From JAGOBP01 sp964550855 (GTDB taxonomy: Bacteria; Chloroflexota; Anaerolineae; Fen-1058), in the NCBI GenBank assembly GCA_964550855.1, contig CAZKBQ010000012.1, forward strand, positions 1 through 64,000: DNA of 64,000 nucleotides. The letters run 5' to 3'. The notes under the pieces were generated by a model. It was not told the origin of the DNA, did not search any database, and worked only from the letters and a program-made list of their open reading frames with translations. Below, piece after piece: positions 16,364 through 24,892 of the stretch. A program made the position numbers and the translations under genes. Every line of letters begins with the position of its first letter. Position 1 is the stretch's first letter.

Positions 16364-17056
16364 CTACGCATACTTCCACCAGAGGCCGGTGCATTCTGGC
16401 ACGATGGTCCATTGCTTGTCCCGGATGGTGCGCGTGAACTCATCGCCGAAGAAGAAGCCCAGCCCGTCAACCGCTTCGTCCACCGAAGCGAATTGGTAGT
16501 CGGTGCGAAGCCACGTGTGCTGAAAGCCCAGATCGCGTTCCAGAAAATCGTAATAGTCGGGATACAGCCGCTGCGGTTCGGCATAGCCGGTGCCCAGCGT
16601 CTCGATGACGATCAGTGCGCCGCCGGGGCGCAGCACACGCTGCATCTCGCCGATGGCCTGCCGGATCGCCGTCTGCCAGTGAGCGACATACCTGGACGAC
16701 AGGTAGATGATCGTCCAGCCGGCGATGGCGATGTCGGCGCAGCGATCAGGGACGGGCACGCGGCGGTGATCGGCAACGGCGACCTGCCAGCGCCAGCCGT
16801 TCACACGGGCCAGTTTGGCGGCGGCGATGCGCAGCATGGCCGGGCTGGTGTCGAGCGCGAGGATCGATCGGGCGGTGGGCGCCGCGAGTTCGGTCAGGCG
16901 TCCCGTGCCCGCGCCCCATTCCACCCAGTCGGCCTGATCGATCGATCGGATGGCTGAGATCGCGGGCCGCAGCTGCTGGTGGCGATCTTCGTGCGCCACC
17001 AGCCGTTCATAGGCGGCGGCCTGATCGCGGTAGATCGAGAACTGATCGGACGGCAA
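16364..17056 (-). CDS. Class I SAM-dependent methyltransferase
   Basis: The 230-residue protein has WVEWGAGTGRLTELA as the SAM loop, LALDTSPAMLRIA as the acidic strand, and VLRPGGALIVIETLG as the later motif, a Methyltransf_11/25 pattern. I chose the TTG at 17056, which has GGAG five bases upstream. The substrate is not recognisable. It lies upstream of the thiolase gene (36 bp) on the same strand, so the two may be cotranscribed. Confidence 0.85.
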   Translation of the reverse strand: MPSDQFSIYRDQAAAYERLVAHEDRHQQLRPAISAIRSIDQADWVEWGAGTGRLTELAAPTARSILALDTSPAMLRIAAAKLARVNGWRWQVAVADHRRVPVPDRCADIAIAGWTIIYLSSRYVAHWQTAIRQAIGEMQRVLRPGGALIVIETLGTGYAEPQRLYPDYYDFLERDLGFQHTWLRTDYQFASVDEAVDGLGFFFGDEFTRTIRDKQWTIVPECTGLWWKYA

Positions 17057-17111
17057 GCTTGCTCCATTAAGCCGGGCTTAATCGAAGCGTAGTATAACAC
17101 AAGGGCGCATC

Positions 17112-17140
17112 TTGTCGTGCCCGGTTGGCTGTGTTAGAAT
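17112..17140 (+). promoter_or_regulatory. Sigma-70-type promoter for the S41 protease gene
   Basis: TTGTCG (17112-17117) and TAGAAT (17135-17140) are separated by 17 bp, 31 bp upstream of the chosen GTG start. Confidence 0.6.
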
Positions 17141-17171
17141 CGCCGCCAGATTCTGCTCGAAAGCGATAGCC

Positions 17172-18344
17172 GTGCGACTGTCATTCCGGCGTGCCGCCGG
17201 GATTTTGTTTATAGGCGTATTGATCGAGGCCGCGTTTGTGGCGGGCCTCTTGTTGTCGCCCGCGCTCGTCGGCGCACCGCCGGGGGCGGCCGACCGGCCC
17301 GCGCCACTGCTGGACGAGGCGTGGGGCCTGGCCGAGCAATCGTTTTACGGCGACGTCCCGTCCAACACGCTGCGGACTTATGGCGCGATTCGCGGCATGT
17401 TGTCGGCGTACGGCGACCCATACACGGTCTTTGTGGAGCCGCCGCAGACGCAGCTGCAGAGCCAGCAGTTGAGCGGCAAGTTTGGCGGCATCGGCGCCAA
17501 CATCCGGCGCGAGAGTGACGGCAAGTTTGTGTTGTCGCCGTTTCCCGATCGGCCGGCGGCGCAAGCCGGTGTGCAAGAGGGCGATGTGCTGGTGGCGGTG
17601 GAGCGGCAGCCCATCACGGCCGACATGTCGCTGGACGCCATATCGCTGCTGCTGCGCGGCGAAGTCGGCACGCGGGTCAACATCGAGGTGGAGCGGGCCG
17701 CCGCCCGCCTGCCGTTTACGATTACACGCGCGGAGATCAGCGTGCCGTCGGTGACGTGGCGGATGCTGTCGGAGGCGCCGACGGTGGGCTATGTGGCGAT
17801 TAGCATTTTTGCCCAGCCCACGGGCGACGAGTTGATCGCCGCGCTGACCGATCTGCGCGCGAAGGGTGCGCAGGCGCTTATCCTGGATTTGCGCGATAAT
17901 GGCGGCGGTCTGCTGGATGCGGCGGTGGCTGTGGCCGGCCAGTTTATCGACGGGCGGGTGGTGATCGAAGCCCGGCGCGGCGCGGCCGATCGCACGTTTG
18001 ATGCCGGCCCCTCCGGTGCGGCGCGTGATTTGCCATTGGTTGTGCTGGTGAACGGCGGGTCGGCCAGTGCATCAGAGATTGTGGCAGGCGCGCTGCAAGA
18101 TCGAGGCCGCGCCAAATTGATCGGCGAGCAGACATTTGGCAAAGGTTCGGTGCAGCACATTTTGCCGCTGTCCGATGGCTCATCGCTGCACGTGACGGTG
18201 GCGCAGTGGCTTACGCCCAATCGGCGGCAGATCACAGGACAGGGTCTGACGCCCGACATCGTGGTGGCCCGCTCGGCCGACGACATCAGCGCCGGGCGTG
18301 ATCCGCAGCTGGCAAAGGCGATAGAAGCATTGGTACGGCGCTGA
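17172..18344 (+). CDS. S41 family carboxy-terminal processing protease, copy 1
   Basis: The 390-residue protein has an N-terminal membrane anchor, a CtpA N-terminal helical part, a PDZ domain around 105-190 and the peptidase S41 domain. The catalytic Ser lies in VNGGSASASEIVAGA and the Lys in GEQTFGKGSVQ. Such enzymes cleave the C-termini of exported proteins outside the membrane. I chose the GTG at 17172 because a good promoter ends just upstream; an in-frame TTG at 17112 overlaps that promoter. A paralogue follows in the same direction. Confidence 0.92.
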   Translation: MRLSFRRAAGILFIGVLIEAAFVAGLLLSPALVGAPPGAADRPAPLLDEAWGLAEQSFYGDVPSNTLRTYGAIRGMLSAYGDPYTVFVEPPQTQLQSQQLSGKFGGIGANIRRESDGKFVLSPFPDRPAAQAGVQEGDVLVAVERQPITADMSLDAISLLLRGEVGTRVNIEVERAAARLPFTITRAEISVPSVTWRMLSEAPTVGYVAISIFAQPTGDELIAALTDLRAKGAQALILDLRDNGGGLLDAAVAVAGQFIDGRVVIEARRGAADRTFDAGPSGAARDLPLVVLVNGGSASASEIVAGALQDRGRAKLIGEQTFGKGSVQHILPLSDGSSLHVTVAQWLTPNRRQITGQGLTPDIVVARSADDISAGRDPQLAKAIEALVRR

Positions 18345-18426
18345 GTGAAACGGTGACAGGGTGCACGGGCGATGATTCGGCCGGTCACCATGCCCGCTCA
18401 TCAGCCGACTAGAATCAGGGAGATCC

Positions 18427-19677
18427 ATGGATAACTCAGGTCGGAGACTACTCGTTGGATTACTGGCCGTGATTATGGCGGTGGCCATCGGCTCGGCCGG
18501 CTTCATGCTGGGCTTTTCGGCGGGCGGCGGGACCGCGGCCAACGCCATGCCGCTGGAACGGCTCACTCAGGAGGTGACCGGCGCTGCGCCCGCAACGCAA
18601 ACGCCCACCGGTGCGCCGCAAGATGAACAAGCGGCGTTTGGCGTGTTTTGGGAGGCATGGCGCACGCTCAAAGCCGAGTATTACGGCAACGATCTGCCTG
18701 ATGCGCAGAATCTGGCCTATAACGCGATTCGCGGCGTGCTGTTTGGTCTGGACGATCAATTCACCTCGTTCATCCCGCCGCAGGCCGCCAAGATCATCGA
18801 GGAAAACGCCACTGGTTCCTTCAGCGGCATCGGCGCGTATGTGCAGCTGAACAAGCAGCGCGTACTCCAGATTAGCCGGGTCTTTCCAGATTCGCCGGCT
18901 GAGCGCGCGGGCCTGAAAGCGGGCGATCTGATCACCGAAGTGGACGGCGAGTCGATCGTGGGCGACGACGTGGACACGCAAGTGTCCAAAGTGCGCGGCC
19001 CGGAAGGGTCCACGGTCAAGCTGACCATCGTGCGCGGTGATGAAAAACCGTTCCAGGTGGAAGTGACGCGCGCCAAGATCGAGATCAAGCTGGTCGAATC
19101 GAAGATGATCGGCGACATCGGGTATGTGCTGTTGTCGCGCTTCGATTCGCAGACGACGGCCCAGCAGCTGACCGAACAAGTCAAGGCGCTGCTGGCTCAG
19201 AAGCCCAAGGGGCTGATCCTCGACCTGCGCGACAACCCGGGCGGCTATCTGGATCAGGCCGTCGATGTGGCCGATCTATTCTTGAAACAGGGCATCGTAT
19301 TGTACGAGCGGCGCAAGGACGGCAGTGAAACCACCTTCCGATCGGAGACCGGCCAGATCGCAGAGGACATCCCGCTGGTGGTGCTGGTCAACGGCGGCTC
19401 CGCGTCGGCATCCGAGATCGTAGCGGGCGCCATTCAAGACGATCAGCGCGGCATCCTCATCGGCGAGAAGACGTTCGGCAAAGGTTCGGTGCAGCAGGTC
19501 AACCGGCTCAGCGACGGTTCACAGCTGCGCGTCACCATCGCCCGCTGGTTCACGCCCAATAATCGCGCCATCCACGGTCAGGGTCTGGAGCCTGACATCA
19601 CGGTGGCCGCAGGCGATAATCCCGCGGTCGACCCGCAGCTCGATCGGGCAGTGGAGTATTTACAAAACGGCAAATAG
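18427..19677 (+). CDS. S41 family carboxy-terminal processing protease, copy 2
   Basis: The 416-residue protein has the same layout as the preceding gene: an N-terminal membrane segment (about residues 8-30), a PDZ domain starting at GSFSGIGAYV, and the catalytic NGGSASASEIVAGAIQ and GEKTFGKGSVQQV motifs. It is the more typical CtpA of the pair. The ATG at 18427 follows AGGGAG. A strong terminator lies right after the stop, so the two proteases form a closed transcription unit. Confidence 0.94.
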   Translation: MDNSGRRLLVGLLAVIMAVAIGSAGFMLGFSAGGGTAANAMPLERLTQEVTGAAPATQTPTGAPQDEQAAFGVFWEAWRTLKAEYYGNDLPDAQNLAYNAIRGVLFGLDDQFTSFIPPQAAKIIEENATGSFSGIGAYVQLNKQRVLQISRVFPDSPAERAGLKAGDLITEVDGESIVGDDVDTQVSKVRGPEGSTVKLTIVRGDEKPFQVEVTRAKIEIKLVESKMIGDIGYVLLSRFDSQTTAQQLTEQVKALLAQKPKGLILDLRDNPGGYLDQAVDVADLFLKQGIVLYERRKDGSETTFRSETGQIAEDIPLVVLVNGGSASASEIVAGAIQDDQRGILIGEKTFGKGSVQQVNRLSDGSQLRVTIARWFTPNNRAIHGQGLEPDITVAAGDNPAVDPQLDRAVEYLQNGK

Positions 19678-19687
19678 GCGGTACAAT

Positions 19688-19726
19688 GGGGCTGATTGAC
19701 GCACTGCGTCAATCAGCCCCATTTTT
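19688..19726 (+). terminator. Rho-independent terminator after the S41 pair
   Basis: A perfect 16-bp inverted repeat (19688-19703 with 19705-19720) is followed by ATTTTT. It is the strongest terminator in the window. Confidence 0.92.
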
Positions 19727-19747
19727 GTTGCTTGGGGGAAGGCGCAT

Positions 19748-20221
19748 ATGTCAAAGACGGGTGACGCCGACGTTAAAATTCTGGCTACAAATCGCAAAGC
19801 CACTCACGACTACACGCTGGAAGAGCGCTTTGAGGCCGGCATGGCGCTGCTGGGCACGGAGATCAAATCGGTGCGCGCCGGCCAGGCCAACTTGCGCGAA
19901 GGCTACGTCCAGCCGCGTGGCAACGAGCTGTACCTGGTCAACACGCACATCTCGGCCTATGAGCCGGCGGGGCGCACCAGCCATGATCCCCTGCGGGCGC
20001 GCAAACTGCTGCTGCACCGCAAAGAGATCGCCCGCATCTTGACCAAACTCAGCGAGCGCGGTTATACGCTGATTCCGCTGAAAATCTACCTCAAACACGG
20101 CCGGGCCAAGCTGGAGATCGCGCTGGCGCGCGGCAAGCGTCAGTACGACAAGCGCCAGTCGATTGCCGAACGCGACGCGGCCCGCCAGATCGATCGCACG
20201 TTGAAAGGACGACAGTCATGA
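19748..20221 (+). CDS. smpB: SsrA-binding protein SmpB
   Basis: This 157-residue protein binds tmRNA and brings it to stalled ribosomes for trans-translation. The N-terminal NRKATHDYTLEERFEAGM and the LLGTEIKSVRAGQANLREGY block are diagnostic, and the C-terminal YDKRQSIAERDAAR tail is the helix that enters the mRNA channel. The ATG at 19748 has a GGAAGG site. The tmRNA gene lies about 1.7 kb downstream on the same strand. The next gene starts within the smpB stop codon. Confidence 0.97.
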   Translation: MSKTGDADVKILATNRKATHDYTLEERFEAGMALLGTEIKSVRAGQANLREGYVQPRGNELYLVNTHISAYEPAGRTSHDPLRARKLLLHRKEIARILTKLSERGYTLIPLKIYLKHGRAKLEIALARGKRQYDKRQSIAERDAARQIDRTLKGRQS

Positions 20222-21072
20222 TCGACTTTGCTTCGCCCGATCAAATCTCGGCGTCCGATCGATTTGTGTCACCCGACGGCGCGCCGCTCAACTCACTGCT
20301 CGCCATCAATCAGCTGGCCGCTGAATGCCGCGACGCCATCTATCGTACGCTCCTGTACGATCGGCTGCTGGCGCGCTTCCACATCGATCCGGTGACGCTG
20401 CGCAATCCGCTGGGCGAAGAGGTCGTCATCATCGACGCCTCGCCCCGCATTGGCGCCGTGGAGATCAAGATCTGGCGGCAGTTGGCCGATCGGGATCCGG
20501 TGCTGTATTTTCAGTTCGCGGACACGACTAACAATCAGTTGATTGTGCTGCTCTTCGTCGTCAACGATCCGGACGCGCCGCGCTTCGACGTGGATCGCGA
20601 CTGGGGCGGCGAACCCACCAAGTTCGGCACACTGTCACGCAACCTCGAGGCGGAAGAGGCCGCCATGCGGGCAGGCCTGGCGCCCGGCCAGGTGCGGCGG
20701 GGGCTGCGCCTGTCGCGCGGGATGGTGCCTTTAATCGAACGCTTCATCTCGCGGTTGGGGCACGAATACTATTTTCTTGAGCCGCTGGCCTATCACACGG
20801 CCATTTTGTTCGAGAGTTTTGGCTGCGCCTACAGCCACGGCCGCCGGCGCATGGAAGACATTCACCGCGAGTTTCAGCCGCCCAATGGCGAATTGTTCAA
20901 GCGGCTGGACGGCAGCACGCCGTTTCGTATGCCGGGCGCAGAGAAGAGCGTGCGCGGTCGCTCGTGGGCCATCCACGACGGTTTGCTGGGCGAGCCGTTC
21001 ACCGACATCCACATGTACAAGCGCGTCGGGGTCAACGCCGGATTGCAGACGTTTCCCGGCTACGTCTGGTGA
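20218..21072 (+). CDS. Conserved hypothetical protein coupled to smpB
   Basis: I do not recognise this 284-residue protein. It is soluble, with no signal peptide or membrane segment. Visible features are FHIDPVTLRNPLGEEVV, VLYFQFADTTNNQLIVLLFV, the acidic PRFDVDRDWGGEPTKFG and a C-terminal WAIHDGLLGEPFTDIHMYKR. The ATG overlaps the smpB stop by four bases (ATGA), which indicates translational coupling. Its 3' end overlaps the convergent gene at 21060 by 13 bp. A role near ribosome rescue is possible only from position. Confidence 0.7.
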   Translation: MIDFASPDQISASDRFVSPDGAPLNSLLAINQLAAECRDAIYRTLLYDRLLARFHIDPVTLRNPLGEEVVIIDASPRIGAVEIKIWRQLADRDPVLYFQFADTTNNQLIVLLFVVNDPDAPRFDVDRDWGGEPTKFGTLSRNLEAEEAAMRAGLAPGQVRRGLRLSRGMVPLIERFISRLGHEYYFLEPLAYHTAILFESFGCAYSHGRRRMEDIHREFQPPNGELFKRLDGSTPFRMPGAEKSVRGRSWAIHDGLLGEPFTDIHMYKRVGVNAGLQTFPGYVW

Positions 21073-21860
21073 CGCGCGCCCAGTTCCTCCCAGCCGAAAG
21101 TCCTGCCCGCCGCGAAGGTCTTTTCCTGCCCGTTGTGCCGCACCACTGCACGACCCGAGCCGAACACTTCGCACGTCTTCGATTCCAGATCCAGCATGCA
21201 GGCTGTATTCTCGTCAATGCCGAGGATGGCCGCCGACTCCGGCAGCAGCGACTCCATCTCCTTCAGCCGCCGTTTGCCGATGAAGCAGTAGCGCGTGTCA
21301 AAGGCCGTGCCGCCTTCGCTGTTGTTCCAGTGCGGGGCAATGGCAAGTTCCAGCCCGAACGGCCCCAGCAAATCCAGTCCAGCCACCCAGTATGGATCAT
21401 GCCCGGCTTTGTAGAGTTCGTACACGGGCACCACGTGGCGGCTGGCCGCAATCGCCGCCGAGCTGGCCAGCACGATATGCCGGCCTTCGTTCAGCGCCGC
21501 GCGAAACGCCGTGTGAATGGGTGAATCAATCCAGTTGCGCACGGCGTAAGTGGGGCTGCCCGGCCCGGCGAAGATGTAATTCGCCGCGTCGATCTGCCCG
21601 GCCACGGCCTGAATCTGTTCGGGCGTGGCGAACCGTCGGGCTTTGAACGACACCACGCTGATCGACTGCTGCAAGTTGTGGGTGAAATACTCGATCGCCT
21701 TCCTGCCCAACTCGTCGGCGTTCTCCTGAAAGCCCGCCGGCGTATCCAGAAAGATGGCGCGCAGCGGCTCAGTCAGGCGCGCCATCACCGCCCGGTGCGC
21801 CGCGCTCAGCCGCGCCGACATCTCGCCCGAACTCATCAACGTCAACGTTCCCAAAGTCAT
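21060..21860 (-). CDS. Peptidase E/cyanophycinase-like (type 1 glutamine amidotransferase-like) protein
   Basis: The 266-residue protein resembles the S51/cyanophycinase superfamily. ALNEGRHIVLASSAAIAAS corresponds to the nucleophile elbow, with Ser-Ser-Ala in place of the usual SAG, and NYIFAGPGSPTYAVRNW is the earlier conserved strand-loop. GIDENTACMLDLESK near the C-terminus matches the G-I-D-E-x-T-A motif of cyanophycinase-like proteins. The substrate is unknown. I chose the ATG at 21860, with GAGGAC upstream. It is divergent from the tmRNA promoter. Confidence 0.7.
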   Translation of the reverse strand: MTLGTLTLMSSGEMSARLSAAHRAVMARLTEPLRAIFLDTPAGFQENADELGRKAIEYFTHNLQQSISVVSFKARRFATPEQIQAVAGQIDAANYIFAGPGSPTYAVRNWIDSPIHTAFRAALNEGRHIVLASSAAIAASRHVVPVYELYKAGHDPYWVAGLDLLGPFGLELAIAPHWNNSEGGTAFDTRYCFIGKRRLKEMESLLPESAAILGIDENTACMLDLESKTCEVFGSGRAVVRHNGQEKTFAAGRTFGWEELGARHQT

Positions 21861-21916
21861 GCCGCCCGTCCTCGTGTCAAGATCGAATACCTGAAAAATT
21901 ATAACACCCGCCGCCA

Positions 21917-21945
21917 TTGCTCATTGGTCATTGATGATTTATAAT
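21917..21945 (+). promoter_or_regulatory. Promoter of the tmRNA gene
   Basis: TTGCTC (21917-21922), a 17-bp spacer and a perfect TATAAT (21940-21945) lie 12 bases before the mature tmRNA 5' end. Confidence 0.75.
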
Positions 21946-21956
21946 TGTAAGCACTT

Positions 21957-22344
21957 GGGGATGCACTGGCTTCGACGGATAGCGATCGGGGTCGAGTGGC
22001 AAGCCGGGGCGCTCTAGCCCCGTTAACAATGGAGCAAACTTTAGGTGCCAACCGCACCAACTATGCGGCTCTCCCGCTCGCTGCGTAAGCGAACGAGATA
22101 GCCCGATCACCTGCGGGTGATCCGTCGGCCCCGGCCTCGCGCCGGCAGGTCGGGAGCCCGGCGAGACAATGCCGGCGTGCGGTCCACCTGACGCCGATGA
22201 GGTGGACCAAAGACCCATCGGCTGGCCGCAGCAGCCTGCGTGTCGATGCGCAGCGCGGCGGCGACAACCCAAACATCGACTAAGCTTGTAGTCGCTCGGC
22301 TTCATCCTATTCGGACGCGGGTTCGATTCCCGCCATCTCCACCA
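21957..22344 (+). ncRNA. ssrA: Transfer-messenger RNA
   Basis: The 388-nt gene begins GGGGATG and ends CATCTCCACCA, giving a seven-pair acceptor stem with one G-U pair and an encoded CCA. The TGGCTTCGACGG after the 5' end and the GGGTTCGATTCC T-arm near the 3' end are diagnostic. The message part contains the typical UAGGUG before the resume codon, and the intervening region can form several pseudoknot stems. It rescues stalled ribosomes with SmpB, encoded 1.7 kb upstream. A terminator follows directly. Confidence 0.96.
22047..22088 (+). other. tmRNA tag reading frame
   Basis: Thirteen codons from the GCC at 22047 to a TAA at 22086-22088 encode ANRTNYAALPLAA. The Ala-Asn start and hydrophobic LAA end are those of proteolysis tags recognised by ClpXP-type proteases. 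Confidence 0.9.
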
Positions 22345-22348
22345 GGTC

Positions 22349-22383
22349 AAAACCGCCGGGGTTCAATTCGCCCCGGCGGTTTT
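22349..22383 (+). terminator. Rho-independent terminator after ssrA
   Basis: A perfect 13-bp inverted repeat (22349-22361 with 22371-22383) ends in TTTT. Because its outer arms are A- and T-rich it can also serve the convergent selD gene. Confidence 0.9.
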
Positions 22384-22417
22384 GCGTCACCTCATCAGTA
22401 CGCGCCAGCCTCAAGAC

Positions 22418-23464
22418 TCAATCGACGGAAATTCCGTCCCCCTCGGTCACCTCGCCCACAAGGACGGCGAGGTGATCATCGGCTCGCGCCTGCTCGACAA
22501 AGGCTTCAGCCTGATCGGGGGCGAGCGCGATCAGCAATCCACCCGATGTCTCCGGCTCGAACAACAGCGCGCGATTGGCGGCGTCGATCCGCTCGGCGAA
22601 GCGGACGTGCGAGGCCACAAACTCCCGATTGCGATTCAAGCCTCCGGGGAAGATCTCGCGTTCGGCGTAAGTGCGCGCGCCGGGAAGAAACGGAATCCGA
22701 TCAAAGCGCAGGCGGAACTGCACGTTTGACGCGCTCGCCATTTCCAGCCCGTGTCCCAGGATGCCAAAGCCGGTGATGTCGGTGCAGGCGTGCGCCTGGA
22801 AGCGCCGCGCCAGATGTGCGGCGTGCCGGTTGAGTCGATTCATGCTGTCCACCGCGGCCTGCACGTGCGCAGGATCGGCCTGGCCCTGCTTCAGCGCAGT
22901 GGTGATCAGCCCCACGCCCAGCGGCTTGGTCAGGATCAGCCGATCGCCGATCTGTGCGCCGCCCTTGGCCAGGATGTGCGCGGGATGCACCAGCCCGGTC
23001 ACCGCCAGCCCGTACTTCGGCTCTGTGTCGGTGACCGTGTGCCCGCCGATGATGATGGCGCCGGCCTCGCGCACCTTCTCCGCGCCGCCGCGCAGAATCT
23101 CGGTCAGGATCGACCGATCGAGATCATCGGGAAACGCGGCCAAATTCAGGGCAAACAGCGCCTCGCCGCCCATCGCGTACACGTCGCTCAGCGCGTTGGC
23201 GGCCGCAATCGAACCGAACGTGTACGGATCATCCACGACGGGCGGAAAGAAATCGATCGTGCTGACGATAGCCTGTTCGGCGTTCAGCTGATAGACGCCG
23301 GCATCGTCGGGACCGTCCAGTCCCACCAGCACTTGCGGAAAGTTCCGCGCATCAAAAATATCTTGGAGCGGGCGCAGCACCTGCGCCAGGTCGGCCGGAC
23401 CGATCTTGCTCGCTCAACCCGCGCACGCGGCGCGCGAGGTCAGCCGCACTTCGTCTCGCGTCAT
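22418..23464 (-). CDS. selD: Selenide, water dikinase; UGA-encoded selenocysteine at codon 17
   Basis: This 348-residue enzyme makes selenophosphate from selenide and ATP. Reading from the ATG at 23464 (AAGGAG site upstream) gives RLTSRAACAG-UGA-ASKIGP, which aligns exactly with the active-site segment RLTxxxxxAGCxCKIxP of SelD. The UGA (23414-23416) therefore sits at the catalytic Cys position and should be read as selenocysteine; the second Cys of that motif is Ser here. Later motifs are complete: STIDFFPPVVDDPYTFG, AMGG, GGHTV, TDITGFGILGH and ETSGGLL. Stopping at the UGA would remove the protein; starting after it at a GTG would remove the active site. Confidence 0.95.
23388..23406 (-). 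promoter_or_regulatory. Possible bacterial SECIS stem-loop after the selD UGA
   Basis: In the mRNA, about ten bases after the UGA, UCGG pairs with CCGA around a UCCGG loop, and two outer pairs extend the stem past an A-C mismatch. Position and a G in the loop fit a bacterial SECIS recognised by SelB, but the stem is short. Confidence 0.4.
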
Positions 23465-23512
23465 GACGCTCCTTTCTCAAGATCGCTCTGAGTATACTCG
23501 ATTCACGCGGGC

Positions 23513-23539
23513 TTGTCGATGAAGGCAGGATGGTATAAT
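23513..23539 (+). promoter_or_regulatory. Probable promoter for the FHA gene pair
   Basis: TATAAT at 23534-23539 has a TTGTCG at 23513-23518 upstream with a short 15-bp spacer, 33 bp before the TTG start. Confidence 0.5.
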
Positions 23540-23571
23540 CGCGGGGTACGATTGAGTGAGATGAGGCTGAA

Positions 23572-24360
23572 TTGAGCAAACTAAACAAGTTCGAAACGCT
23601 GGCCGAACAGTGGGTGGAAGGTACGTTTGGGCGCGTATTCGGCGGACGCCTGCAGCCCATGCAGGTGGCGGCGGCGCTGGCGCGCGTCATGGAAGATCAG
23701 CAGTATGTGCGCGACGGCGAGCCGTGCGCGCCGAATATGTACTGGGTGTATCTCAATCCGGCCGATTACGATGCGCTGCGCGACAGCGTGCCGACGCTGC
23801 CCGACGACCTGGCGCGCTCGGTAAAAGCGTTGGCCGAACGACAGGGGCTGCGGTTGCTGGACACCCCGATTGTGGAGATCCGGCCCGAAGAGTCGATCCC
23901 GCGCAAGAAGGTCTCAGTAGCGGCGCAGTACGTGGCGCAGGATACGGCCCCTGTCGGTCAGACCGCCGAGATCACATCGGAAGCCGTCGAGTCGATCCGC
24001 CACTCGCTGCACGCCACGGCCGATGTACACAGCTTCTTGATTTTGGACGGCCGCCGGCACGTGCAGCTGGTCAAGCCCGTCGTCACGCTGGGCCGAGCGC
24101 TGGATAACGACATCGTCATCGACGATCCGCGCGTGTCGCGTCATCACGCGCAGCTGCGTCTGCGGCAGGGGCGCTATGTGCTGTACGACACCGGTTCCAG
24201 CGGCGGCACCACCCTCAACGAGCGGCCGGTGACTGAAGCCGTGTTGAAAGCGGGCGATGTGATGTCGCTGGCCGGCGCGCAGATTATCTTCGGCGAGGAC
24301 ACGCCCACGCCGCCGGAACCGCCCATCAAGGATCACGACACACTGCCGTATGGACCGTAA
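23572..24360 (+). CDS. DUF3662 and FHA domain protein (FhaA-like)
   Basis: The 262-residue protein has an N-terminal DUF3662 domain (residues 1-115, beginning NKFETLAEQWVEGTFGRVFG) and a C-terminal FHA domain (about 160-245). The FHA part has LGRALDNDIVIDDPRVSRHH and GTTLNERPV, which form the phosphothreonine-binding loops. In actinobacteria the homologue binds Ser/Thr-kinase-phosphorylated partners linked to cell-wall synthesis; no kinase gene is adjacent here. I chose the TTG at 23572 because GAGG lies upstream and the nearby ATG is out of frame. Confidence 0.9.
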   Translation: MSKLNKFETLAEQWVEGTFGRVFGGRLQPMQVAAALARVMEDQQYVRDGEPCAPNMYWVYLNPADYDALRDSVPTLPDDLARSVKALAERQGLRLLDTPIVEIRPEESIPRKKVSVAAQYVAQDTAPVGQTAEITSEAVESIRHSLHATADVHSFLILDGRRHVQLVKPVVTLGRALDNDIVIDDPRVSRHHAQLRLRQGRYVLYDTGSSGGTTLNERPVTEAVLKAGDVMSLAGAQIIFGEDTPTPPEPPIKDHDTLPYGP

Positions 24361-24363
24361 GCG

Positions 24364-24816
24364 ATGGACGTGTTGATATTCATCGGCCGGTTACTGTTGA
24401 CTGCGCTGTTGTACGTATTCCTCGGCGCGTTGTTCGTGCTGCTGTGGCGCGATCTGCAAACGGCGCGGCGGCAGGTCGGCGCCCCCCAGCTGCGTGAGCG
24501 GCCCGGCCAGCTGCGCGTGACGCGCGCGGGCGGCGGCCTGGCCGTCGATCAAGTCATTCCGCTTAGCGCGTACACCACGCTGGGCCGCGCCGAGGCCAAC
24601 ACCGTGGTCGTAGCCGATCCCTACGCCAGCGCCGAGCACGCCGTCATCGCCTGGCGCAGCGGCCAATGGTGGCTGGAAGACCGCGACAGCCGCAACGGCA
24701 CGCTGCTCAATGATATTCCCGTCGAAGAGCCGCTGATCATCGGGGAAGGTGATGTGATCGGCATCGGGCAGGCGCGGCTGCGATTTGAGTATGTGAACGG
24801 CAACGGGCCGGCATAA
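24364..24816 (+). CDS. Membrane-anchored FHA domain protein (FhaB-like)
   Basis: The 150-residue protein has one N-terminal transmembrane helix (about residues 5-28) and a cytoplasmic FHA domain. The FHA core shows TTLGRAEANTVVVADPYASAEHA, with RNGTLLNDIPV as the second binding loop. It follows the DUF3662-FHA gene after three bases, the same pairing as FhaA and FhaB of actinobacteria. The membrane anchor suggests it holds a phosphorylated partner at the membrane. Confidence 0.9.
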   Translation: MDVLIFIGRLLLTALLYVFLGALFVLLWRDLQTARRQVGAPQLRERPGQLRVTRAGGGLAVDQVIPLSAYTTLGRAEANTVVVADPYASAEHAVIAWRSGQWWLEDRDSRNGTLLNDIPVEEPLIIGEGDVIGIGQARLRFEYVNGNGPA

Positions 24817-24892
24817 GGCGGCTGGCGTCGCATGCGATCTCACCGGCGCGCCACTGCGCCCGTCCCGTTGACTCATTCTCAAGGACGACCCC

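Noticed and set aside
23414..23416. selD as a pseudogene with a nonsense mutation
   Set aside because: The TGA falls exactly on the catalytic Cys/Sec codon, and both sides remain conserved with a good ribosome site upstream.
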